64,000 nt of DNA from Podocnemis expansa (taxonomy: Eukaryota; Chordata; Testudines; Podocnemididae). The stretch covers positions 9,323,504 to 9,387,503 of the forward strand of contig ML681964.1 of assembly GCA_007922195.1 (NCBI GenBank). Reading direction: 5' to 3'. A program made the position numbers and the translations under genes. Positions 1-10,664 of this stretch are shown here, in pieces. The first letter of the stretch is position 1. Each line of letters opens with the position of its first letter. A model generated the notes under the pieces. That model had not been told where the DNA came from, searched no databases, and saw nothing but the letters and a program-made list of their open reading frames with translations.

Positions 1-314
1 GTAAAAATCTAAAGTGAGTATTAAAAGCATGCGCCTGTGTGTGTGAGGAAGTTAATATTCTTCTTTATAAGAACTACAAATTGCTTCTGCCTCTGTATAG
101 TTCAACTTCTTTATGGAAGATTTAGTATTCTGTAAATGAGACATCTCCCCTGAAGCAGAGCAGGATGCACAACTGGAAGGAAAAATGCTGTTGATCAAAG
201 TGATAAATGGGAAGACTGCAGTGCCGACACTGTTTAAACAATATTATGATATGGGTCTCCCTCCGCCATAACATTTCTATCTGTCTTGGGTACTACTACG
301 GCCATCATTACTGT
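1..314. other. Unannotated AT-rich DNA
   Basis: No reading frame of note, no recognisable repeat and no splice-site pair that I can defend. Confidence 0.5.
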
Positions 315-525
315 AGTAAATGAGCATCTCATAATCTTAAATATATTAATCCCCCTATCACCTATTAGGAAGGGAAGTATTGTTATCCCACCTTACATCT
401 TTCTCTGCCTCTGTCATCCAAGTGACTTGGTCAAGATCACAATAGGATGCGTGTGGCACAGTAGGGACTTGAGCCTGATGCCTTCCAAGTTCCAGGCGAA
501 CAAGTTAGCTGTTGGACCATCCTTG
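315..525 (+). repeat. MIR-type (CORE-SINE) relic
   Basis: The stretch follows the MIR order on the plus strand. A TATTGTTATCCCA block comes first. Then comes GTGACTTGGTCAAGATCACA, matching the conserved core that reads 'gtgacttgcccaaggtcaca' in MIR elements. GTGGCACAGTAGGGACTTGAG follows, and GGACCATCCTTGCTG closes it. It is old and diverged, with no poly(A) tail or target duplication visible. The frame crossing it is fortuitous. Confidence 0.7.
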
Positions 526-1957
526 CTGAATACAATCAATGAAAAGTGTCAGAGTAAAGATAGGCCCAGCAGACCCCCAGTTTGGAGCCTGTGGAACCAT
601 GGCCTATGAAAGGTCTGCCCATCCATATAGGGGAACTTGCCACCTGTTCCCTACTGTCTTCACTGAAATGCACCTGGAGCATAAGTTTACAAAATGCACT
701 TCTAAGGCATGATTTAAAAAAACAAAATTGACATCTATTCTTATCGCAGTTAAGGAAGATAAAAGCACCGTCACAAAATTCTTTTGGGATCATCATACTC
801 AAGAGTTATGGTACTTAAGTGATCATAATTGTCCAGATGATTTGATAATTAGAATCTCGGGTAGTTTAGAACTGGCAAGCAGAAGTAAATTTGGGGGCCA
901 GGTCTACATTGTCGGTGAAATTTGGTAGTAATCAATGGAAGTTATGTAAGCTGTGCAGAATAGCTTGTGTATCTCCTGTCAACTTCCTAACTCCCCTTCG
1001 GCTTGGCGTCTTCACTGTGCTGCACTGGCAGGAAATGTATTCCCGTTGACGCAGCGCTACACCACTGGAGGGGATGATTTTATTAAGTCAATTTCCAGAT
1101 TGACTTAGCGGATCTTAACTAACCACTAAGTTGATCTGGAAAGATCAATCTAATGGCAGCAAGTTTGTCTACCTCAGTGTATATGTGACCTGAGAGATTA
1201 ACATTATCTATTACTACAGTATTGCAAAGGGACCTGCTGTGGCTGGGCTAGCTCACAGTGCGGGATGGGTTACTGATCAATGCTTACATAGGCCCAGTAG
1301 TTCAAAGTATTCCTTTAGGAAGAGTAACACACTCAGACTATCTTCCAGAACTCAACAGTTTTTGGTAGAATGAATACTTTTCAGCTCTGGCATCTGGGCC
1401 AATTATACAATCATACTTAAATTTTTGGATTTACATATTTTGTCAGACACGCAAAACAGAATAATTGCAGAACTGAAATTACTCCAAACAGGAATGTCAT
1501 TGTTTCTATCTTGAAAAAAATCTATAAAATGTGCATAAAGTTCTATGGTGGAAATGGTTATAAATACAAAGAATTCTTAGGAATTGCAACAGAACTGTTT
1601 TGGCACTCGTTAAAATGCTGTTAAAAAAAGCAGACTGAGCAGATCTTCTGCACTGTACTGCATTATTTTCCTTATCTGATGATGACATACCTTACTGAGA
1701 ATTTAACAATTATGTGGAGTTTTCAAAATAATCATCCAGGTAATTAATCAAGTACACTCGAGAGATTTCAGTGTGCCCTCCTTAGCCCCTGCTCTGAAGA
1801 TCTCTGCATTCATAATGCAGCAAAAGAAAACAGGCTAATTAATAGTAGGAATTTGATGATGAAGATTGGTTTTTGTATTTGCTGGTTTCTTGGCAACTGC
1901 AAAAGAGACAATTCACAGTCTGTGATCAAATCCACATAGCCTATTATTGGCCTGAAG
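526..1957. other. Unannotated interspersed DNA
   Basis: Only short random-looking frames are present. I see no recognisable element in these 1.4 kb. The palindromic words around 1080-1135 (AAGTCAATTT, GATTGACTT, AAGTTGATCT) resemble a decayed MITE but cannot be assigned. Confidence 0.4.
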
Positions 1958-2120
1958 CAGTGGGTTCTTGACCTTTTGTGGGTCACAACATGCTTGGCAG
2001 TGTGTCATGACCCTACAGGACACACCAGCCCTTGCCCCCCCGGCTGAATTCAGCCATCTCCCCAGGTCTCTGTGACACACTTGTTGCTGTGTGCTGATAC
2101 AGTAACTTGTCCCAACACAG
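1958..2120 (-). mobile_element. hAT MITE (Charlie-like), one end lost
   Basis: It begins CAGTGGGTTCTTGACC and continues TTTTGTGGGTCACAACATGC. Read in reverse complement, this is a second copy of the element at 4548-4725, and it aligns through CCATCTCCCC and GACACACTTG. The far inverted end (TTGAGAACCACTG in the other copy) is missing after about 2120, where the sequence changes to an LTR-type relic. CAGTGGTTCTCAA ends are typical of Charlie-group hAT elements. Confidence 0.75.
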
Positions 2121-2230
2121 CTAGCAGCTCAGTAGAGGCTGAACTGCTGAGAGAGAAGGATGTGTCTCCAGGGAGGCCGCTGGTGGGAAAAGGGCTGGCC
2201 TGGGTCAGGCGGTAAACCTGGACCACCCCG

Positions 2231-2683
2231 ATGGAACAGCCCTACGGCCCACCCAGTCTCCCTGGTCCTAGTGACTGGGAGGGGAACGCCAAGGCTGCTG
2301 ATTGGGTAGGACACCCCAGGACTTGTTGGGGCCCAAACCAGCTGCCCAGTGAGGAAGCTGACCCCTGCCTTGAAGAAGAGACGGACGTAGACCCCTACAC
2401 TCCCTGTGACCTAGAGGAGCTCCGGCTAGCCAAGGAGAAGCCACCGGTGGCATATAGACCTTACGACCTAGAGGAGCTACCCCTTGCTGAAGGGCCAAAG
2501 CGCTTCCCGGAGCTACCGCCTATGGATGCCAAGGGTTTCACAGGGATTCCCCGAGCCACCTACAAAGGTGACCCTAAGGACAGCTACCCTCAGTGGACAT
2601 GGGTACTCAGGCTGTGGTGGGAGGAAGTAGCCCAGAGAAAGCAAAGTGCCAAGCACTGGCTGGTCTCAGCATATTTTGGCTGA
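2231..2683 (+). pseudogene. Gag-like proline/acid-rich ORF, unrecognised
   Basis: A 150-codon frame encodes an acidic, proline-rich product. Residues about 52-95 hold two copies of a unit of roughly 21 residues with the shared core DLEEL-L-PLAE/RLAK. A tryptophan-rich stretch (WTWVLRLWWEEV) lies near the C-terminus. I do not recognise the protein. Proline-rich acidic composition inside a GC-rich relic would suit the N-terminal part of a retroelement gag. No zinc knuckle or capsid motif supports that, and GC-rich DNA gives long frames by chance. It is unlikely to be a host gene, since I see no splice sites and no promoter. Confidence 0.3.
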
Positions 2684-2828
2684 AGCACCGCTGACCCAGT
2701 GGTGAACCACTCTGCCACTGGACAGGGTCCTGGGCTGGGATGCAGTGGAGCAGGTGGGCCTGCATCCTCCTCCTCAACCGCCTTCCTTTTGCTAAAGACC
2801 CCGAGTGATCCCTGTCCACCTGAGCTCT

Positions 2829-2910
2829 CTACAGACTTAGGGACTGTCTACCCCGCCTGGGGGCCAGGGCTACAGACTTAGGGACTGCCTGCCCTGCCTG
2901 AGGACTGGGG
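2829..2910 (+). repeat. 41-bp tandem duplication
   Basis: CTACAGACTTAGGGACTG occurs at 2829 and again 41 bases later at 2870. The remainder of each unit (TACCCCGCCTGGGGGCCAGG against GCCCTGCCTGAGGACTGG) is clearly related. It lies within the GC-rich retroelement relic. Confidence 0.8.
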
Positions 2911-3020
2911 CTCCTAGAGGTGCCTGGGTGCCGGAAAGGGTGCCAACTGAGACTAATCTCCCCTCAGTGCCAGGAGGAGGTGCCCTACTGGCCCACCAGA
3001 GACCCCAACCGCTTACAATG

Positions 3021-4051
3021 CATACCAAGGTTATCAAAACTTCATATGAGCACTCATTTCACAATTAGCATTCAAATTAGTTTAGTTTAGTGATTTGTAA
3101 GCCTGGAGTGTTATAGATTTTAATATTTCAGGAAGCCTAACACATAAGCATGGCATATTCTTGGTTTATAAAACCTTAAGTAAAAACTATAGTTATGAAA
3201 TAATATATAGGGTATACATTGTTGGCCTTGTGCAAAACGCATAACGCCATGTGCATCACATTGTAGTGTTGGACGCAGATCCAGTGTGTTGAGTGTACAA
3301 AGTGGAAGAAATTACAACCTGATCAGTTGAACTATTGGTAGCAAGACTTTGGGCAGCTCAGGTGAGGTGCCGTCCTCCCAGGTGGTGGCCTGTGTTTTTC
3401 TATCCTGTCAGACCAAGAAGAAGAAGATCAAGAGGCCTTACCTGTCTGGGTTTTCCTGAACCTGTGCATCCATTCCTATTCCTATCATCCCTTCCTGTCC
3501 CTGAAGTCATCTGCTATGGTTCTCATTGTCCTTTTCTATCATCATTCTGTGTGGGTCCAGTCCTGTGTTCACCTGCCATGCTGTGTGCTGCCCGCTGTTA
3601 TTCAAGAACATCTGAAGGGCATGGGTTATGAGACTACTTGTTTCTATTCCCCTTTTTTAAGAGCCTGTGTGGTTTGGGTCCCTGGCCTTTAGGCCCATCA
3701 GGGATCTGGTCTGTGTTTCATTGTTAAAAAACTGATACTGTTTAGCCTATTGATTTGTGGTTCCCTCTTGTGAGTTCATGGATGATCGATGCCTCTAGGA
3801 ACGAACCTCCAAATGTCCTTAATATAAATTTGGACATACTGATGGTTAAATTAAGAGGGGTAGGCATGTTGGTGCTGGCTGGGTAGTGAGGCCTGTACCC
3901 ATTTCTCTTTCATTTTCCTACCTATTTGGTAAACTTTTTTTTAAGTGCTGAACTTCAGGAGAACTCAAAGTGTGAATTTTGCAATTTAATGGTTAGATCT
4001 TGAATGTTTCAATTTTGTTTCCACTTTTGATATTGTATTAGATGCTAAACT
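3021..4051. other. Unannotated interspersed DNA
   Basis: Mostly AT-rich with no recognisable element. The 98-codon frame at 3335-3631 has no motif and no supporting signal. Confidence 0.45.
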
Positions 4052-4383
4052 AACAAGGAGACCTGTGGCACTTTTAAAGGCTAACAAATTTATTTAAGGC
4101 ATAAGCTTTTGTGACCATAATCCTTTTTTCTCAAATGCCTGAAATGAAAACTACAGTATGTTAGGTACATAGACATATGCTGAGAAGTGTGTGTCTTTGA
4201 ATTGACCTTCTTAACCTTCCAAATAATGTGACTCACCCTTCTTGGCATGTGTCTATATACCTAACATGCTGCAGTTTTTATATCATTCATCTGAGGAAGT
4301 GGGCTATGCCCACGAAAGCCTGTGTTTTAAATACATTTGCTACTCTTTAAAAATCCCACATGACTCCTTGTTTGTTTTGCTGA
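4052..4383. repeat. Inverted dimer (palindrome) of the turtle SINE body
   Basis: The left arm starts AACAAGGAGACCTGTGGCAC and the right arm ends CATGACTCCTTGTTTG. The arms pair along roughly 130 bp with mismatches. They include the ATAAGCTTTTGTG / CACGAAAGCCTGTG segment and then TATGTTAGGTACATAGACAT against ATGTGTCTATATACCTAACA. The loop is about 50 bp (4187-4235). Each arm begins exactly like the SINE bodies at 29795, 48514 and 49386. The arms also carry about 40 bp of private sequence next to the loop, so this is a palindromic unit and more than two abutting SINEs. Confidence 0.75.
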
Positions 4384-4494
4384 AATAGACTAATATGCCT
4401 ACCGCTCTGGAACTTGTATTAGATATTGGGTTTATATCTTTTCTCAAGATATTCCCTTAAAAATGTGCTAAATGTACATTAAGGTGGCAGCAGT

Positions 4495-4790
4495 TTGAAT
4501 ATCACTTATTTATGTAGCACCCAAATTGAGCAAGGAACTCTGTAGGCCAGTGGTTCTCAACCAGTGTGTCGGGACACATTACTGTGTCACTGCACACCAG
4601 TAAGTGTGTCATGGAGAGCTGGGGAGATGGCTGGATTTGGTCTGGAGAAGGTGCGCTTGTGTGTCTTGTAGGGTCACAATATGCTGCCAAGAGTGTCTTG
4701 ACCCACAAAAGGTTGAGAACCACTGCTATAGACAACTAAAATGGCAAGGTCACTGCCCTGAGAGCTTACACTATGAACAGGCAAGTGTGA
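4495..4790 (+). repeat. MIR/CORE-SINE tail, interrupted by a hAT MITE
   Basis: The left piece (4495-4547) reads TTATTTATGTAGCACCCAAA. The right piece (4734-4790) reads AAGGTCACTGCCCTGAGAGC then TTACACTATGAACAGG. Joined, they follow the order of the common amniote MIR-type tail (GTAGCACC..., GTCCCTGCCC...GAGAGCTTAC...). The hAT MITE at 4548-4725 sits exactly between the pieces. Confidence 0.65.
4548..4725 (+). mobile_element. hAT MITE (Charlie-like) with both ends
   Basis: A 178-bp element with 13-bp perfect terminal inverted repeats CAGTGGTTCTCAA / TTGAGAACCACTG. The flanking octamers CTGTAGGC (4540-4547) and CTATAGAC (4726-4733) agree at 6 of 8 positions, as expected for an old 8-bp hAT target duplication. 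It has no coding capacity. A second, truncated copy in opposite orientation lies at 1958-2120. Confidence 0.88.
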
Positions 4791-5039
4791 TGGGATATAT
4801 ACTCCATACAGTGCCTGGAGGGATAAAAAAGGCTTAGTGGGTCAATTAACTGCCCAGGCAACACCTAGCGAAGAACGCAGGGAACAAGGATTTAAATAGA
4901 ACAAACTCAGCTGGACAAGAACAGGACGCAGGAGGGGCCTTTGTAAAACCCAGGAACTGTGAACAGAAGGGGGCAGCAGTGCAGGTGGGTCTGGGGTATT
5001 ATTAATAAGTAACAGCTGCTAAGTTGAGGGACCACTTAT

Positions 5040-5225
5040 TCTATTAGGATTCAAACTACCTTCGCAACATGCTTTGGCAGAGTTCCAGTCATTGAAATTT
5101 GTAGAGCAGTGACATGGTCCTCAGTACACACATTTACCAATCATTATTTTCTACTATCAGCAACTTCAGCAGATGCTCAATTTGGAAGAGCAGTTCTGCA
5201 GTACATTGCACTCCATCTAGAACAG
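5040..5225 (+). pseudogene. DIRS-type tyrosine recombinase C-terminal fragment
   Basis: The frame running through 5070-5224 reads CRAVTWSSVHTFTNHY and then FGRAVLQ before a stop. This fits the C-terminal part of tyrosine recombinases of vertebrate DIRS1-like retrotransposons, where I recall the pattern C-[KR]-A-A-T-W-[ST]-x-x-H-T-F. These enzymes insert the circular cDNA of DIRS elements, which use neither an integrase nor an endonuclease. Only the C-terminal fragment survives and no other DIRS gene lies nearby. The family call is from memory. Confidence 0.6.
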
Positions 5226-5750
5226 TTACCATGAGGTAAGTAAATGTTTCTTCATGCTAATAGAGTCTCCCTGGGAGAGTTAATAGTGTACCACTTCAGT
5301 GTACCCTGCAGCTCACCCCACATGAAGTCCACATTGTGAGGCTGTGTACATAATCCCTGTGAAACGGGGTTTTTCATTGTCTTACGTATTTCATTCACAC
5401 CTCTACCACCTATGGGTAAAAATGGCATTAAAATTAGGCCCACTGTAGCATTGAATTGCCATCTATGGGCCATTGCCAAAACTTCAGAAATATTGCTCAA
5501 ATGGAATATTTCTTTTATTCATATTAATCATCAGACAAGGTAGGTAGATGTAGTCAATAAATATGTATGTCCATTGTTTGGGGAAAAAAAGCACCACAAT
5601 GTATTCATATCTTAGTGATAATGAAATACTTAGTATTACATAAGTTATTAGAGAGAAAATTAAACAGAACCCAAAAGTATAAAAATATGGGTTGAGGTGC
5701 AACCTGAATCATTAACTTTTTACTTATTTCTTTAAAACAAATTTCAGAAC
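5226..5750. other. Unannotated; possible DIRS 3' flank
   Basis: No coding signal. The first 100-150 bp may be the 3' untranslated end of the DIRS fragment, which cannot be shown here. Confidence 0.35.
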
Positions 5751-6360
5751 ACTAGGGAAATTCCAGAGGATGCCCTAGTAAATTAAAGGCAAATTGACTT
5801 GATAGAGATATCTGGTAAATCCATTGGAAAGCTGATAAGAGATACAATTAGTAAAGAGCTAAAAGATGGTTGTCAGAAAGTCCTAGGATCTCATCAGAAA
5901 AAAAAATTTGCTTGACAAGTTTGGCTGATAGAAGTTAATGTAATATATTTAGCCTTCTTTTGCAACTAATTTGATTTAGTCTTCCCATGATCACTGGTTT
6001 TTGTACAGTATTTTTTAAATATCCTCCCCACTCAGAAATCTATACTAAATAGTTTAAAAACTGATTAACAAGTCTAAAAGAGTAATTGTTAAATCATCCA
6101 CCTATGTGGGATTTTGTAGTGGTGAGCAACAGTACTGTGTTCTTGGCCCAATACTAGTCAATATTTTCATCAATGATCCTGAAGGAAATAGAAAATCATT
6201 TTGGGTAAAATATACTAATAATAAAAATTAACGATAGTAAATAAAGATAAAGAAAGAAATAATACAGGGCAACCTTGATCACTTGGTGAGGTGGCTCAGT
6301 TGAACACATTTTTTAATAAACCAAATGCAGGGTCATGCATCTATGAACAAAGGATGCTTT

Positions 6361-7267
6361 TAAGATGTATACTGGACTGCAGTGGCAGATATAGGCTAAC
6401 AGGCCATCAAGGAAAGATTCCACTACCAGGGACTGCTTACAGCAAGGCTGCACTGTTGGACTTACATTTGCTCTGGCTTTACTTGACCAATGGAAAGTGG
6501 CTGCCACATCACATGTATGGACTGTTCTAGTGAGCTGAAACAGACTATGAAAAGAGGAATGTGGTTTCATCACTTGATTCAATTCCCATTCAACTAAACA
6601 CTTGAAGGATTGTCTGGTTGGAAGACAAAAATACTTTGAAAGAGGGGAGAGGAGTCCCAGGCAGGGAAGGTTTCCCACCTTGCATTTCAGAAACTGCTTG
6701 TGCCAGCTAACAAGGGTTACAGTGAGACCTTGCTAATTCAAATATTGGAAGTATGTAGAATTTAGACTGCTTACGTTTATTTCATTTGGAAACTACTTTT
6801 TGATGTCCTTGTATTTCCCACTTATAATCACTTAAAATCCATATTTTTTTGTAGTTAATAGATGTGTTTAATGTTTTATCTTATTTAGTGTGTCTTTGGG
6901 TGACATGTTTTTAGACCAACTGCTCAGTAATGAAAGCTGGCGCACAGTCCTTCCACTTTGAGAGAAGGGTGGACTGGATAATAATCTTCACTGGTCAGGC
7001 TTTTTGACCAGGGTAGGTGGTGTAGTCCTGGGCTGAGGAGCCAGTTGAAGTTTCTCTACTTTTGATTCATGAGTGGATAGAAAGCATTTATAGAACTAAG
7101 CTGGGTGTTGGGTACCACCTGCTGTCATGTTGAGTGGCAACAGAGTCTAGTCACCCACCAGAGTGAGGTAGAGAGCTCACCCCAAGCTGAATATTTGGTA
7201 ACGATATACAGTAGTTCTGTTGTTCCTAGACTATACCTCAGGGATTCTGCATACTGTCACAGTGTCA
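6361..7267. other. Insertion or unrelated DNA inside the CR1
   Basis: This separates the first two CR1 pieces. I recognise no transposon ends in it. The 121-codon minus frame (6313-6678) starts in CR1 DNA and looks fortuitous. Confidence 0.4.
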
Positions 7268-7658
7268 TGAGATATAGCCAGATTAACACAAACTCCCACT
7301 GTGATGCTATAGCTAAGTATTTGAACATGATGCCCTGATAAAATAGGAGAATATTAAGTAGGAGTAGGAAGAGGGTCACCGTGTATGCAGGTGTCATTTA
7401 GCGATACCACTACTGGAATGTTGTATCTCATTCTGGTGCCAAATTTTTATATGGATTTGAAAAAACTGGAAGAGGTTCAGAGAAGTGCTGCAATGTTGTC
7501 AGGTCTGGAAAAGATATCTGTCATGAAAGGCTTATTAAATTCAATCTGTTTACTTTACCCAAGAACAGGGTAAGAGGTGAATTGATCATCCACAAGTGTC
7601 TACAGGGTAAAAAGTTTTCTGATATTAGATATCTTTAATCTGTCTATTAAAGAGACCT

Positions 7659-7925
7659 GTCTGGGATTGGCTACATTATAGGTTACTTCAGTATAACTTA
7701 CATCATTCAGGGGTGTGAGTGACTTAAGTTTTATATCAACTTCAGTACTGGTGTAGACAATGCTATATCAGAAGGAGAACTTCTCTTGCTGACATAGCTG
7801 CTGCCTCACAGAGGAAGGAGTTAAACTAACAGGAAAGCATTTCCCCATCAGCTTGTAGTGTTTTTACCGTAAGCGCTACAGTAGTGCAGAGGAACGTGGT
7901 ATAATGCAGATGTAATTTCAGGGTT
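7659..7925. mobile_element. MITE inserted in the CR1
   Basis: It reads CCTGTCTGGGATTGGCTACA near its start, then GGTGTAGACAATGCTATATC AGAAGGAGAACTTCTC, a short palindrome, then GACATAGCTGCTGCC and TAAGCGCTACAGTAGTGCAG. This follows the order of a common turtle DNA transposon with TCTACAC-type ends. Exact termini and target duplication are not clear. It interrupts CR1 sequence and so is younger than it. Confidence 0.6.
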
Positions 7926-8375
7926 TTACACTGCCACACATCCCTATAGTGTCTGATTGCTTTCTGTTGTTTTTACAGCATAAACACAGAAGTTTTCATC
8001 TAAATATAAATACTCATGATGGAAAGCTGCACTTTAAGACTCCTTTATTTGTTAGAATTCGGAATGGTAATGCACGTAAGAACTCAAGAACAGAGGGAAA
8101 CGAAGCAGGCTGCTTCCAAAACAGAGGCACCACCTTGTGCTAGGTTGACTCTCTGCAGACAGACAGACTCTGATATTGCAAGCTGGACTATGAAATCTCC
8201 CCAAGCCTTTAAAGTCACATAGCTTAACATCATAATAGTTTTCCTATACACCATTGCTTCCACATACAATCAGTAGTAATAGAAATGTCTGGCACTTCTC
8301 CCTCTTTTGGGCTCAATACTCTGGAGAGAATTTGTGTGCCCAGATGGAGGGGGATTAAGGGAAAGGGACTGATAG
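7926..8375 (+). other. Remainder of the insertion; splice-like frame inside
   Basis: No recognisable repeat. TTGCTTTCTGTTGTTTTTACAG (7957-7978) looks like a 3' splice site. It opens onto a 32-codon frame and then a GTAAGA at 8076. The segment lies between two collinear CR1 pieces, which argues against an ancestral exon. No flanking exon is recognisable. Confidence 0.3.
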
Positions 8376-8665
8376 GAGGCAAAAGGCATAACAAGATCAA
8401 TGACTGGAAGCTTAAGCTAGACCAATGCAAACTAGAAATAAAGGACCATTTTTAAGTGTGTGTAATTAAACATTTGAACAATTTACCTGGGGTTTTCAAT
8501 CAGTCAAAGTCTATTTTTACTCAAGACAGGATATTTTTCTAAAAAATTTATTATCACACAAACAGAAATTATGGACAATGCAGGGCCCACTGGGGCAGGT
8601 TCTTTGGCCTGTGTTTCACAGGAGGACAGACTTCATGATCATAAGTCCATTTTCACTTAAAATCT

Positions 8666-9335
8666 GTGACGCACTGTTTAGTCCCATGGCAACTTCTTGC
8701 TCCTAACTGGGCTTTTGGGCTGTTTCTGTTTCAGAAGCCACATGGTGTCTTTCATGATGTTAGTCTATACAGGTCTTTGATACCCTGTAACTTTACAAGG
8801 ATGATGGCATTATGGAAGAAAATTCATGTAATGGTACTAGAACTAGAACTATTCCAGGCTGATGACATTTTGATAGTTGCTCAGCCATGGAGAGCCTTAG
8901 AGACATACCAGCACACATTTATTTAAAAAATGTACAGAGGGCAGGCCCCCTAAGAGACCATCATGAGGAAAATTCCATTATTCCAGGACTGTCATGCTGC
9001 TTCCGGGTTGTGTTCCAAAGGAGCTGTTAGCGACACATCACTCATCACTCTGATTATGAAGGGCTAGTAAAGTGTCCTCTGAGCCGAGTTCAGTGCTATT
9101 CAAGTGACATGCTAATGCTCTTAGTCCATCCAAAATGAACTGATGGGAGTGTATCTCATCACCCTTCTGCTATACCAAATAATTGTGAAGTGTTTTTTAT
9201 GTTTAGTCCAAGTATCTCCTTGTTTGTTTTAAGCCAAACTAAAAACACACACAGTGGGATTTAAGCATTTTCTGAACATGTTACTCTCTGTGTCTATAAG
9301 TCCTTGATTACTTAAGCTTCTTGAGTCTAATTCTG
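8666..9335. other. Unannotated interspersed DNA
   Basis: I see nothing recognisable; the frames are short and without motifs. Confidence 0.45.
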
Positions 9336-9545
9336 CTCTAGCCAAAATCTCTCTCTGCTTCTGACTTGGTGTGTGATATTGGTTAGGTCATTTCACCCAT
9401 TAGCCCTCTGTTAGCCTCCCCATCCTTATCTGTTTTCATTACTTTAAAGTGTAAGCTCTTTGGGTCAGGATCTGTCTCTTGCTATGTAGACACAATGGGC
9501 TCTTGATCTTGGTTGCGGCTTCTAGACATTACAGTAATAAAAATA
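9336..9545 (-). repeat. MIR/CORE-SINE relic
   Basis: Read on the minus strand this follows the common amniote MIR-type element. On plus it shows TTAGGTCATTTCACCC, TAGCCTCCCCATCCTTATCTG, GTGTAAGCTCTTTGGGTCAG GATCTGTCTCTTGC, ACAATGGGCTCTTGATCTTG and a closing TAATAAAAATAATTA. All blocks are in the expected order. Confidence 0.75.
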
Positions 9546-10664
9546 ATTAGTAATGAGTCCAGAATAAAGCACTTGATTAGGTCTTGGGGGGGACTAATTT
9601 ATATTTTTCAGTAGACGCACTACATTATAGACAGTTAACAGCAATTACTGTAAACCTTACTTTAAAACAATCAGACAATAAAATATCCCTTTTGTTAATC
9701 AAGCGCACATTACTAATTTAATTAGAGCTTCTGAAATGTGCTACTAAGACATTGCTGGAGATTATTTATCAACATTGTGTATTTAGAGGGTAGTTATACC
9801 TCTAAATTTGTGCATGGGAAAAATCGCCTGCAAACTTCAGGTGTCATTCTATTATCACTTGAGCTAGTGGTACATAGAGGAGTAACTGCAGTCAGTGGAG
9901 TCCTAATAGTGTAAAAGCAGTGGCAGTGAGAGGAGAATCAGGCCTCTTCTCTCTCTCTGTGCTTGCTCTCTCTCTCTCCAGCTCTCTTCTTTTAAAAATG
10001 CCCTTGAAGTTTGGCCAGCAGCAACGGATAGCCACTTTCTGGAGTTACATTAAATTATTCTTTTACAGGGAATTTCCTATTTCAGCTCCTTTCTCATCGA
10101 GGTTACATGTAACTCCCTGCATTGCAGGGATTTTATGACCTAGGGCAGGATGTATTAAAAATCTAAAGAACTCAGTGTTCCCCGAGAGAGACTATAGGCC
10201 AAGTACACATAGATTTCTGAAAGCTTTCCTTGTATTTCTTGTTGAGTTTTGGGGACGTTTGATCACGTGACCACACAATTCTGACCTGAATGTAAACAAA
10301 ATGCAATTTTGTAATAAAACTCTACAACCTGACATCAACATAAGCTGGTGGAAATCTTAAGGGCATTCAGACCTATTTATTTATCGCTAGAAACCAACTA
10401 ATAAAACCTTCCTAGTAATATGTACGAGGTTTATTATTTGTGCTTTCTGCAGGCAGAAGAAGCAATTGCTGAAAAATCTCATTTCCCAGTTAGAGTAGAA
10501 TAAAAAATATTCCACAGAGGTAAAGAGGGGAAAAAAACATGTTCACTCACCAAGAAAGTGGGTGCATTTTGTAAAACTACCACATGTATAAAACTAAACT
10601 AAAATACATGCAAAGGGTATTTTAGGGGTTTAGGGTTAATTTTCCACCTCACTTTAATAGGGCT
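9546..10664. other. Unannotated AT-rich DNA
   Basis: No repeat or coding signal recognised. A short CT-rich run lies at 9945-9985 (TCTCTCTCTGTGCTTGCTCTC). Confidence 0.45.

Larger units (their letters stand above)
2121..3020 (+). mobile_element. GC-rich LTR-type retroelement relic
   Basis: About 900 bp of GC-rich DNA with sharp edges against AT-rich flanks. It carries a 150-codon frame (2231-2683), a 41-bp tandem duplication (2829-2910) and an end reading CAGTGCCAGGAGGAGGTGCC. That end resembles the end of the relic at 32122-32430, which reads CAGCCAGCAGGAGGTGCTAA. I take both as parts of one LTR (gypsy-like or ERV) family. No LTR pair or primer site can be shown, so the class is an inference. 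Confidence 0.35.
5751..8665 (+). mobile_element. CR1 LINE relic in three collinear pieces
   Basis: Three plus-strand pieces are collinear with the 3' half of CR1. The first (5751-6360) covers late RT, including GGCCCAATACTAGTCAATAT TTTCATCAATGAT, the region of the RT F/YADD approach. The second (7268-7658) contains GAAGAGGTTCAGAGAAGTGC and CTTTACCCAAGAACAGGGTA. The third (8376-8665) starts AAAGGCATAACAAGATCAAT and ends ACAGGAGGACAGACTTCATG, the end of the CR1 3' region. All frames are broken. CR1 encodes an endonuclease-RT used for target-primed insertion. The gaps are filled by unrelated DNA at 6361-7267 and 7659-8375. Confidence 0.75.

Noticed and set aside
6313..6678. 121-codon minus frame
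   Set aside because: It begins in CR1 sequence on the other strand and has no recognisable domain.
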